From contig JAVBPO010000009.1 of assembly GCA_031549565.1 (NCBI GenBank), positions 1-5,929 on the forward strand: 5,929 bases of DNA, written 5' to 3'. Positions 1 to 5,237 of the stretch are shown piece by piece; positions within the stretch are counted from its first letter, which is position 1; each line of letters starts with the position of its first letter. The translations under genes and the position numbers were made by a program. The DNA comes from JAVBSX01 sp031549565 (lineage in GTDB: Bacteria > Planctomycetota > Planctomycetia > Pirellulales > Thermoguttaceae). The notes beneath the pieces were generated by a model that ran no database searches, was not told the DNA's origin, and was given only the letters and a program-made list of their open reading frames with translations.

Positions 1-780
1 ATCGACGAAATCTTTTCCAAAATCCGACCCGAAAACTCGAAAATCCAACCGAATTCGATCCGCGCATGGGAAAAAATCCCTCGGCCCAGCAGCCGTAACA
101 GTTTTCTCAGGTTGAAACCCGCCGCACTCCCGATCAAATTCGAGGCGTCACCCGTGCGGCCGTGCAAAAAACAGCGATCCAATCGGTGATCAGCCTTCAA
201 ATGTCCGATCACCGGCTCGATCTCGCTGCGATGCCGCTTCCGCTTTCTCTCGCTTGGCGTCAAACCGCGATTGCTGCTGCCCGTCAACCGAACGACGGCG
301 TCACCCTTGTAATCGTGGCCGCGAAACCCCTTGTCCGCGTTCGCTTCCGACACCACGATCTTCGTCAGCTTTTCCGTTCCCGGTATTGACGCCGCCGGCG
401 TGTGTCCGTCGTCGTGAAATTCGTCGAAAGCACCGTGTTTCCTTGGTTCCGCTCAATGTCCCGCAAGATGCGGCCGAGCCAATTTTTGAGGTCCTGGTTC
501 GTCTTTTTCAACCGCCCAAACTGCTTCGTGGCGGCATAACTCGACGCCTTTCTCGTCGTCTGCTTCGCTTTGCGGGCATAGGACTGACGCAGCGCGATCT
601 CAATTACATGACGCCTCGCGAATTATCCGAGCTTGACAATCGCGTGAGACAGTAAGCAATCGCGTGAGACAGTAATTTGGCGTCAGTGGGAAACGTGATG
701 CTTTCTCTAGTAAGGTGGTGTCAACGATGACGCGGGACAGGTCCTTGTCGCTGACGATCTTTCCTGATCGTTTCGGAATT
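1..780 (-). pseudogene. Decayed IS5-family transposase, fragmented over several frames, 3' end outside window
   Basis: Reading the minus strand from about 775 down to 1 recovers the parts of an IS5-type DDE transposase in the right order. Around 745-725 there is SRVIVDTT, holding the first catalytic Asp. Around 691-640, in another frame, is FPTDAKLLSHAI. VKLG and IALRQSYARKAK then DLKNWLGRILRDIER follow in a third frame (about 637-450). From 452 to 1 an open frame gives FHDDGHTP, ADKGFRGHDYKGD (second Asp), SEIEPVIGHLKADHRLDR (catalytic Glu) and AAGFNLRKLLRLLGRG. The damage includes a likely one-base deletion near 690, a 20-bp duplication (637-675), a TAA stop at 623-625, and loss of roughly 60 codons between RDIER and DDGHT. 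That is where intact relatives carry the DKNKLYSLHAPEVECISKGKA-type block. The gene cannot make a working enzyme. The N-terminal end fades out at about 770-790, so that boundary is approximate. No stop is reached before base 1. Family assignment rests on recalled motifs. Confidence 0.85.
637..675. repeat. 20-bp-period tandem duplication inside the IS5 remnant
   Basis: A 19-bp unit, CAATCGCGTGAGACAGTAA, occurs at 637-655 and again, identical, at 657-675, separated by one G (period 20). On the minus strand each copy spells LLSHAI of the transposase. Removing one copy joins FPTDAKLLSHAI directly to VKLG in a single frame, as in intact IS5 relatives. The duplication therefore arose within the gene and breaks its frame. 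Confidence 0.9.
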
Positions 781-823
781 GGGGGAGGTTCAAGCCGCGT
801 AATTTGGAGAAATTGACGATGAC

Positions 824-1278
824 ATGAAAACGAAAAGAAGCCATGATTCACCCTGGAAAACCCTTTCACAACGTTTGCGTCGTTTGCGGGATTGGGCGAC
901 GGAGAATTGGAGCGGCACGGCGTTGGACAAGACCTTGGATTTGTGTGCGAAAGGAAAGTATTGGGCAATGTACATTCGGAGGGGCATGCGACGAGCAACA
1001 TGCTGGACCGTCTGATGCGAAGTCGGAATGGTTTTTTCGATCGCGGTCAACATTTTCATGGCGGTTTGGAGTCGTCGAATTTACGAAGTCGGGCGTGGGT
1101 GATATTGCACAATTATTGGCCGTGGAGTCCGTCGTGTCGCGATTCGAATGGCGGAGCGAGTTGTCCGGCGGAGCGATTGAACGGCAGGCGTTACGCCGCC
1201 AACTGGCTGGAAAACCTCCTCATCGCAGCCTCACTCGGCGGAACCAAAAATTACCTCGCCCAAAAACGAAACAACTAG
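824..1278 (+). pseudogene. Transposase-like remnant with a frameshift, N-terminally truncated
   Basis: Two overlapping frames together give about 150 residues of one protein. The first frame (from ATG 824) reads through SPWKTLSQRLRRLRDWATEN and LDKTLDLCAKGKYWAMY, then runs into a stop at 1013-1015. The second frame continues as HSEGHATSNMLDRLMRSRN, then SRAWVILHNYWPWSP, PAERLNGRRYAANWLENLL and ASLGG, ending at TAG 1276-1278. Loss of one base near 972 (TACCAT to TACAT) would explain the switch, since restoring it gives KYWAMYHSEGHATSNMLDR. The E-G-H-x-TSNM-x-DRLM segment resembles the C-terminal part of transposase-like proteins common in planctomycetes, but I cannot name an IS family. The N-terminal part is absent: an in-frame stop lies at 800-802, and the facing IS5 remnant begins there. 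It could instead be a decayed non-mobile gene. Confidence 0.5.
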
Positions 1279-1288
1279 AAACTTTACA

Positions 1289-1825
1289 GTGCGGGAAGGC
1301 CCAAGACATTTTTATGCGAAAGATTATCCCAGTTGGTTTTATCCCATTGGGGCGCGTTTGGACTTTTCCAACGCAATCCCGACGGACGATTATGCAAGGC
1401 AGAATTTTAGCGTCGTCCCGAGACATTGCTTCATTGACGCCTATTGCCGCTGTGAAAAATGCAAAAAAGAATTCAGCTGGACCGCACAGGAGCAAAAACA
1501 CTGGTTCGACGATCTGCATGTTTACGTCGGCTCCTATCCTCGCGAATGTCCCGATTGCCGAAAAAAGCAGCGAAAAACAAAAGGGATTTATCAAGAATAC
1601 GGGGCCAAAATTAAAAAGGCCATATTCCGAACGACTTCCCTCGAATCCAAACGGAAAATGATCGCGCTGATCGATCAAATGGAAAACGGATTGAAGAAAA
1701 ACGAACTGCCCGATATAATTCGGAAGAATCGGGAAATTCTCGAAAAACAAATTGCGAGAATGCAAAATTGTCCATGTGAGATGTCCGGAGATGATCATTA
1801 CCCGGAGCGGCTCGGTAGCCGGTAG
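1289..1825 (+). CDS. Probable zinc-ribbon domain protein
   Basis: This 178-residue, strongly charged protein has no signal peptide or membrane segment. A four-cysteine zinc ribbon occupies about residues 53-93: CEKC at 55-58 and CPDC at 87-90. Between them lies EFSWTAQEQKHWFDDL, which closely resembles the KxFxxTAxEQxxWxxxxxF core of the 'probable zinc-ribbon' family (zf_Tbcl-like). Residues 94-160 are rich in Lys, Arg and Glu and look helical. The function is unknown; zinc binding, and possibly nucleic-acid or protein contact, is inference. The only start codon in the open frame before the domain is GTG 1289. It has no Shine-Dalgarno sequence and sits 11 bases after the stop of the transposase-like remnant, while the frame stays open upstream without a start as far as a TGA near 1176. 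The native 5' end may therefore have been cut away. The 3' end overlaps an inverted repeat. Confidence 0.65.
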   Translation: MREGPRHFYAKDYPSWFYPIGARLDFSNAIPTDDYARQNFSVVPRHCFIDAYCRCEKCKKEFSWTAQEQKHWFDDLHVYVGSYPRECPDCRKKQRKTKGIYQEYGAKIKKAIFRTTSLESKRKMIALIDQMENGLKKNELPDIIRKNREILEKQIARMQNCPCEMSGDDHYPERLGSR

Positions 1826-1839
1826 GAGCTTCCGCTCCG
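1803..1839. repeat. Inverted repeat at the 3' end of the zinc-ribbon gene
   Basis: CGGAGCGG (1803-1810) is matched by its exact complement CCGCTCCG (1832-1839). An alternative inner hairpin, CGGCT-cggt-AGCCG, lies at 1808-1821. The gene's stop codon lies within the loop. No T-run follows (GATAAATAACCC), so a classical intrinsic terminator is unlikely. It could be a factor-assisted terminator, an mRNA 3' structure or a dispersed palindromic repeat. Confidence 0.45.
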
Positions 1840-1871
1840 ATAAATAACCCGCAAATTGCTCGTTGCACTCC

Positions 1872-1943
1872 CGATTGTGCTAATCATTGTGAAAAATTAA
1901 CAATCCTTTCCTGGAGTTTTCTAACAAGAACGATTGTGCACAA
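1872..1943. promoter_or_regulatory. Repeated ATTGTG motifs and a palindrome upstream of the DUF433 gene
   Basis: The 183-bp AT-rich spacer before the DUF433 gene contains ATTGTG three times (1874-1879, 1886-1891, 1933-1938). Two copies extend to CGATTGTGC (1872-1880 and 1931-1939). The last is part of the perfect 10-bp palindrome TTGTGCACAA (1934-1943). Clustered half-sites ahead of an antitoxin-like gene fit an operator, but no binding protein is known and no clear -35/-10 pair stands out. Confidence 0.3.
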
Positions 1944-2008
1944 ATAACTGAATTTGAAAGCCCAATCCCATGATCGGCGAGGAATGATTGAAATCAAAAA
2001 ATAGAATA

Positions 2009-2230
2009 ATGAAAAATCATACGCTGAATCGAATTACATTTTCCCCCGGTGCCATGGGGGGAAAACCGTGTATCCGCGGAATGCGAGTCACGTTCGGGAA
2101 TCTCGTCGGTCTTGTTGCTTCCGGATACGGAATTCAGGAGATTCTTGCAGATTACCCTTATTTGGAACCGGAAGATATCGAACAAGCCCTCGCTTTCGCT
2201 GCTTGGAGCAGGAATTTGAACAAAAGCTGA
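2009..2230 (+). CDS. DUF433 family antitoxin-like protein
   Basis: A 73-residue protein that is almost entirely one DUF433 domain. The hallmark GGKPCIRGMRVT is at residues 17-28, preceded by HTLNRITFSPG. It is followed by a helix-turn-helix-like part: NLVGLVASGYGIQEILADYP, then LEPEDIEQALAFAAW. Family members are usually the antitoxin, and probable DNA-binding autoregulator, of a toxin-antitoxin pair with a DUF5615 PIN-like toxin encoded immediately downstream. No such toxin is present here; a possible 33-codon ORF and purE follow instead. The start is uncertain. ATG 2009 fits the usual family N-terminus but lacks a Shine-Dalgarno. TTG 1988, seven codons upstream, has a GCGAGG-like site about 5 bases ahead and would add MKSKNRI. 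Length and domain are normal for the family, so the protein is probably complete. Confidence 0.85.
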   Translation: MKNHTLNRITFSPGAMGGKPCIRGMRVTFGNLVGLVASGYGIQEILADYPYLEPEDIEQALAFAAWSRNLNKS

Positions 2231-2232
2231 AA

Positions 2233-2334
2233 ATGTCCCGGGAAGACTTTCTTGAGCACTTGCTCAAATGCTCTGCAGCGGACGAAGACACGATACGACA
2301 ACAGGAAGAATTCAAGGAGCACAAACGAATATGA
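2233..2334 (+). CDS. Possible 33-residue small protein between the DUF433 gene and purE
   Basis: ATG 2233 lies two bases after the DUF433 stop. The ORF runs 33 codons and ends at TGA 2332-2334, overlapping the purE ATG as ATGA. The product (begins MSREDFLEHLLKC, ends EFKEHKRI) is acidic and charged, and looks helical. I recognise no family, and it does not resemble the start of a DUF5615 toxin. The gap-free packing fits translational coupling across DUF433, this ORF and purE. It may be a real small protein, a decayed partner gene, or only a frame that carries ribosomes into purE. Its 3' part also contains the AAGGAG (2314-2319) likely used by purE. There is no strong ribosome-binding site of its own. 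Confidence 0.35.
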   Translation: MSREDFLEHLLKCSAADEDTIRQQEEFKEHKRI

Positions 2335-2831
2335 CGAATGAAACAATCCGGGTTGGAATTCTCATGGGCAGCGACAGTGATTGGCCGAAGATCAAGGCGG
2401 CGAGCGACGCTTTGAATGAGTTCGGAATCGGACACGAAATCCAAATCATGAGTGCGCACCGAACGCCGCACATGGTTGCCGAATACGCGCAATCGGCCGT
2501 AGATCGCGGTCTGAAGGTGATCCTCGCCGCAGCGGGTGGGGCCGCGCACCTGGCCGGAACGGTCGCCGCTCACACGACGCTGCCGGTGATCGGAATCCCG
2601 GTTCCGACCGATCTGGCCGGCGGACTCGATTCGCTCCTTTCGACCGTTCAGATGCCCGGCGACATACCGGTCGCGACTGTCGGTGTCGGAATGGGTGGTC
2701 CGCGAAACGCCGGAATTTTGGCCGTGCAAATTCTCGCAATCGCCGATCTGACGCTCCGCGAAAAGCTCGAAGCGTTCAAATCCGGACTTGTCGACAAGGT
2801 TCGAAAGAAAAACGAAAACTTCAAACCCTAA
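2331..2831 (+). CDS. purE: N5-carboxyaminoimidazole ribonucleotide mutase (PurE, class I)
   Basis: This 166-residue cytosolic enzyme converts N5-CAIR to CAIR in de novo purine synthesis, taking substrate from PurK. The class I signatures are in order. GSDSDWP (residues 13-19) binds the nucleotide phosphate. SAHRTP (41-46) holds His43, equivalent to the catalytic His of E. coli PurE. AAGGAAHLAG (67-76) and GLDSLLSTVQMPGDIPVATV (98-117) follow. These match class I rather than the animal or Treponema-like class II AIR carboxylase. The segment GVGMGGPRNAGILA (118-131) departs from the usual AIGxAGAxNAALLA, with Pro124 and Arg125 in place of small residues. ATG 2331 is chosen because AAGGAG lies at 2314-2319 and the product begins just ahead of the first core strand. 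A longer reading from 2268 would add 21 unrelated residues. No purK is present in the window. Expression is probably coupled to the genes upstream. Confidence 0.95.
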   Translation: MTNETIRVGILMGSDSDWPKIKAASDALNEFGIGHEIQIMSAHRTPHMVAEYAQSAVDRGLKVILAAAGGAAHLAGTVAAHTTLPVIGIPVPTDLAGGLDSLLSTVQMPGDIPVATVGVGMGGPRNAGILAVQILAIADLTLREKLEAFKSGLVDKVRKKNENFKP

Positions 2832-2848
2832 AAAAAACTGGGGATTAG

Positions 2849-2886
2849 TTTCCGGCGAAGCCTGATTCCTGTCGGAAAACTTTCCG
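2849..2886. promoter_or_regulatory. Alternative hairpins downstream of purE
   Basis: TTTCCG at 2849-2854 can pair with CGGAAA at 2873-2878, extended by GU-containing pairs at 2855-2857/2870-2872. The same CGGAAA can instead pair with TTTCCG at 2881-2886, giving two mutually exclusive structures. A further TTTCCG lies at 2897-2902. There is no T-run, so a standard terminator is not supported. The site could be a weak purE 3' structure or a leader element for the next gene. Confidence 0.25.
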
Positions 2887-2911
2887 TAAACGACAATTTC
2901 CGTCTTCCACA

Positions 2912-2933
2912 ACACAAAGTAATTGTGTAGAAT
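2912..2933 (+). promoter_or_regulatory. Candidate operator dyad overlapping a -10-like box before the dehydrogenase gene
   Basis: ACACAA (2912-2917) and TTGTGT (2923-2928) form a perfect 6+5+6 dyad. The second arm shares its last base with TAGAAT (2928-2933), a one-mismatch match to a -10 box. A convincing -35 is not seen; TTCCAC at 2905-2910 is poor. The leader to ATG 3006 would be about 65 bases. A repressor bound here would cover the promoter core. Confidence 0.3.
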
Positions 2934-3005
2934 GGTAATAGCGTCGTTTCGGATTACCAAATTGTCCGGGAGGATTGCATGGAAAAGTGAGGAAGGAACG
3001 ACAAA

Positions 3006-4076
3006 ATGGGCAAGGAAAATTTAGTCGTATGCTACAAAGAAGGGCCGGTTGAGGATTACCTCGTCGAAGAAATCCACGCAGCTTGGCCTGAAGTCCATTT
3101 GATCAACGTCGGCCAAAAGGATATCGCCGACGCTTTACAGGAAGCGGATTATTTTTGCGGACATGCCAAAGTTCCCGTCGATTGGGATCGGATTGTCCGG
3201 CAAAACCGGCTCCGTTGGATCCAGTCGTCCGCTGCGGGTATGGACTGGTGCTTGGTCCCCTCGGTGGTCGCGTCGGAAATCGAAATTACCACGGCCTCGG
3301 GAGCCTTGTCCGACCAGGTCGCGGAACATACGCTCGCCCTGATCCTTGCGTCAAGGAGAAATCTGCCCGCCTTTTTTTCCGATCAATTCGACGAACAAGG
3401 GGCATTTTTTACTTGCCAAACTGAAAAAAATAGAGTAACATCTGGCGGATATCGCAACTTTAAAAGGCTCCCCACGAAAGATTTGACCCGCACGACCGTC
3501 GGTATCGTTGGTTTCGGCGGCGTGGGACGTCGGCTGTCGCAGGTTCTCGCAGCCTTTCAAACGAAAATTTTCGCGACCGACCTGTTTCCCGTGCAAAAAC
3601 CGGAACACGTCGCTGAATTGTGGGAACCGGAGCGGATCGACGATCTGCTTACCGTTTCCGATATCGTTGTATTGTGTCTGCCGCTAAACGACTCGACGCG
3701 GTATTACTTCGATACGGACAAATTCCGCAAGATGAAAAAGGGTGCCCTTTTGGCCAATGTCGCCCGGGGCGCTTTGGTTCAAACGAACGATTTGATTGAC
3801 GCTCTCGAAAACGGGCCCCTGGGCGGAGCAGTCGTCGATGTGACCGACCCGGAACCGCTCCCGAAGAATCACCCGCTTTGGAATGCTCCGAATGTATTGA
3901 TCACGCCGCATGTCGGGGGGCAGGCGGCGTGGAGATTCGACGTGATCAACCGCTTGTTCCTGGAAAATATCCGGCGCCGTAAGGCGGACAAACCGTTGAT
4001 TAACCGACTTTCCGCGGAAGGAAAGCGGCTCGGTTTCCCGTTACGAAACGGCGAAACACCACTATGGGTGGAATAA
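3006..4076 (+). CDS. D-2-hydroxyacid dehydrogenase family protein (NAD-dependent)
   Basis: A 356-residue soluble oxidoreductase that should interconvert a D-2-hydroxyacid and its 2-oxoacid with NAD(H); the substrate cannot be told from sequence. The substrate-binding domain spans about residues 1-110, with RLRWIQSSAAGMDW at 68-81. The NAD-binding Rossmann core starts at TVGIVGFGGVGRRL (164-177), with glycines 169, 171 and 174. Asp192 ends the second strand and suits NAD over NADP. The catalytic triad is complete: Arg254 (NVARGALV), Glu283 (DPEPLP) and His302 (TPHVGG). The start is well supported by a GAGGAAGGA Shine-Dalgarno at 2989-2997. The stretch at about residues 125-150 looks longer than in relatives I recall and comes from locally AT-rich DNA, so it may be an inserted loop. 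The gene lies 48 bp upstream of the kinase and may be cotranscribed with it. Confidence 0.92.
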   Translation: MGKENLVVCYKEGPVEDYLVEEIHAAWPEVHLINVGQKDIADALQEADYFCGHAKVPVDWDRIVRQNRLRWIQSSAAGMDWCLVPSVVASEIEITTASGALSDQVAEHTLALILASRRNLPAFFSDQFDEQGAFFTCQTEKNRVTSGGYRNFKRLPTKDLTRTTVGIVGFGGVGRRLSQVLAAFQTKIFATDLFPVQKPEHVAELWEPERIDDLLTVSDIVVLCLPLNDSTRYYFDTDKFRKMKKGALLANVARGALVQTNDLIDALENGPLGGAVVDVTDPEPLPKNHPLWNAPNVLITPHVGGQAAWRFDVINRLFLENIRRRKADKPLINRLSAEGKRLGFPLRNGETPLWVE

Positions 4077-4087
4077 CCCCGTTTAGC

Positions 4088-4107
4088 CCGAACACCGTAG
4101 GTGTCGG
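4088..4107 (+). promoter_or_regulatory. Small hairpin between the dehydrogenase and kinase genes
   Basis: CCG-a-ACACC and GGTGT-CGG (4088-4096 and 4100-4107) form an eight-pair stem with one bulged A and the 3-base loop GTA. The downstream sequence, ATCAAACTTTT, has only a short T-run, so termination is possible but weak. The hairpin buries the GTG at 4101, which favours ATG 4125 as the kinase start. Confidence 0.35.
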
Positions 4108-4124
4108 ATCAAACTTTTGTTATC

Positions 4125-5237
4125 ATGTCAACAACGCTCTATCTGGAAGGAAACGTGACCCGGGCTTGGAACGGTAAGCAGCCGTTGATCCAGAGTTCGG
4201 ACGCGTTGATCAAAGATTATCGGGAAATCCTCGACCGTCAGTGTCTGCGCCGCGAGGAAAGTCTGAAGTTTCTCCGACCGCTCGGCAGCGGTGGGCAGGG
4301 AGTGGTTTACCTGAGCGAACGGCTCGGGTGCGATCTTTTTGCGCTTCCGATCGCCGTGAAAGTCTTTTCGCCGGAACGATACGAAAACGATACGATGTAC
4401 TTCCAGGCGATGTCGCAGCTCGCCCGGGTCGCGGCCAAGGTTTCCGGAATCCAACACGACAACTTGCTGGACGTTCACAACTGGGTTTCCCATAACGGTA
4501 TCCGGTTGATGGTCATGGAATGGGTCGACGGGTTCGACATCAGCCAGCTTTTGCGCAAAAATCTTTTGGTGCGGTTGCGGGGAAACGTTTCGGAACAGCG
4601 ATTCCAGTACATCCAGGAAGTGATCGTCACGGACGGCCCGGTGCATCCGCGGCTCAAGCCGGGGGTCGCGATCGCGATCATTCGGGAATGTCTCGGTGCG
4701 TTGTCGGCGCTGCATCGTCATGGTGTCATCCACGGCGACGTCAAGCCGGCGAATATCATGCTCAAGCGAACCGGACACGCGAAAATCGTCGACATCGGCT
4801 CCGCGTTCGAGCTGAATCAGCCGGTCCGGCAAACGTGTACCCCCGCGTACGCCGCGCCGGAAGTGCTCGAAGGAGGTGTGGGAACGCCGCAATCCGACCT
4901 GGCGAGCTTGGGATACGTCCTGATCGACATGCTCTCCGGGGCGTCGCCGTTTGACGGTGTCAACGATCTGAATTCCCTGTTGGAGTCGAAACGAAAACTC
5001 CGCGACAATCTCACGTCGCTCCTCCCGAAGGAGGTGGTGTCAAGCGAATTGCTGATGAATTTTTGCCGAACGCTGATCGCGCCGAACCCGGACGACCGGT
5101 TCCCCAGCGCGGAAGCGGCCGACCTGTTCAAGGAAGGCGCCGCGAACTTCCACCGTCAGTTGGTCAAAGGCGATCTGGCAAGTGAATACGACAACGAAAT
5201 TCGACACTGGATCGAAGAACTCCGGGATAGAAAATAG
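4125..5237 (+). CDS. Soluble serine/threonine protein kinase, non-RD type
   Basis: A 370-residue Hanks-type kinase that should phosphorylate Ser or Thr of unknown targets. Visible motifs are the glycine loop GSGGQG (54-59), Lys79 in IAVKVF, and hinge-like VMEWVDGFDI (130-139). Then come HGDVKPANIM (203-212) with catalytic Asp205 and Asn210, DIG (223-225) in place of DFG, and APE (244-246). Asp258 in SDLASLG and Arg325 in DDRFPSAEAA complete the fold. The HRD arginine is Gly204, so activity probably does not need activation-loop phosphorylation. No membrane segment, PASTA or WD40 part is seen, unlike many planctomycete kinases. The N-terminal 45 residues (TLYLEGN..) and the tail (HRQLVKGDLASEYDNEIR) look like family-specific extensions. 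GTG 4101 would add eight residues; ATG 4125 is preferred because the GTG sits in a hairpin and relatives appear to start near xTxLYL. Neither has a good Shine-Dalgarno. The C-terminus abuts an ISL3 element but looks complete. Confidence 0.9.
   Translation: MSTTLYLEGNVTRAWNGKQPLIQSSDALIKDYREILDRQCLRREESLKFLRPLGSGGQGVVYLSERLGCDLFALPIAVKVFSPERYENDTMYFQAMSQLARVAAKVSGIQHDNLLDVHNWVSHNGIRLMVMEWVDGFDISQLLRKNLLVRLRGNVSEQRFQYIQEVIVTDGPVHPRLKPGVAIAIIRECLGALSALHRHGVIHGDVKPANIMLKRTGHAKIVDIGSAFELNQPVRQTCTPAYAAPEVLEGGVGTPQSDLASLGYVLIDMLSGASPFDGVNDLNSLLESKRKLRDNLTSLLPKEVVSSELLMNFCRTLIAPNPDDRFPSAEAADLFKEGAANFHRQLVKGDLASEYDNEIRHWIEELRDRK

Noticed and set aside
162..655. Two + strand ORFs (75 and 133 codons) in the left region
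   Set aside because: Both are antisense to the IS5 transposase pieces, which explain the sequence.
637..675. Possible CRISPR or iteron array
   Set aside because: Only two copies with a one-base spacer, explained as a slippage duplication within a transposase.
600..1001. A 133-codon minus-strand ORF as a separate gene
   Set aside because: Only its part below about 780 is meaningful, as the first-Asp region of the broken IS5 transposase; the upstream part is antisense to the second remnant.
843..1661. A 272-codon + strand frame running across the transposase-like remnant and the zinc-ribbon gene
   Set aside because: Its translation has no family resemblance, whereas the other two + frames carry conserved motifs over the same bases.
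1220..1798. A 192-codon minus-strand frame opposite the zinc-ribbon gene
   Set aside because: It is rich in Phe and Ile as expected from the complement of Lys/Glu codons, and the + strand CxxC pairs are convincing.
2268..2330. Longer purE reading with 21 extra N-terminal residues
   Set aside because: The extra residues are unlike PurE, and ATG 2331 has an AAGGAG site and the ATGA coupling overlap.
2088..2960. A 290-codon minus-strand frame across DUF433, purE and the spacer
   Set aside because: It is the complement of well-recognised genes, has low-complexity Arg/Ser-rich sequence with no domain, and lacks a ribosome-binding site.
4128..4892. A 254-codon minus-strand frame opposite the kinase
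   Set aside because: It is a composition-driven shadow rich in Arg, Asp and His; the + strand has all kinase motifs.
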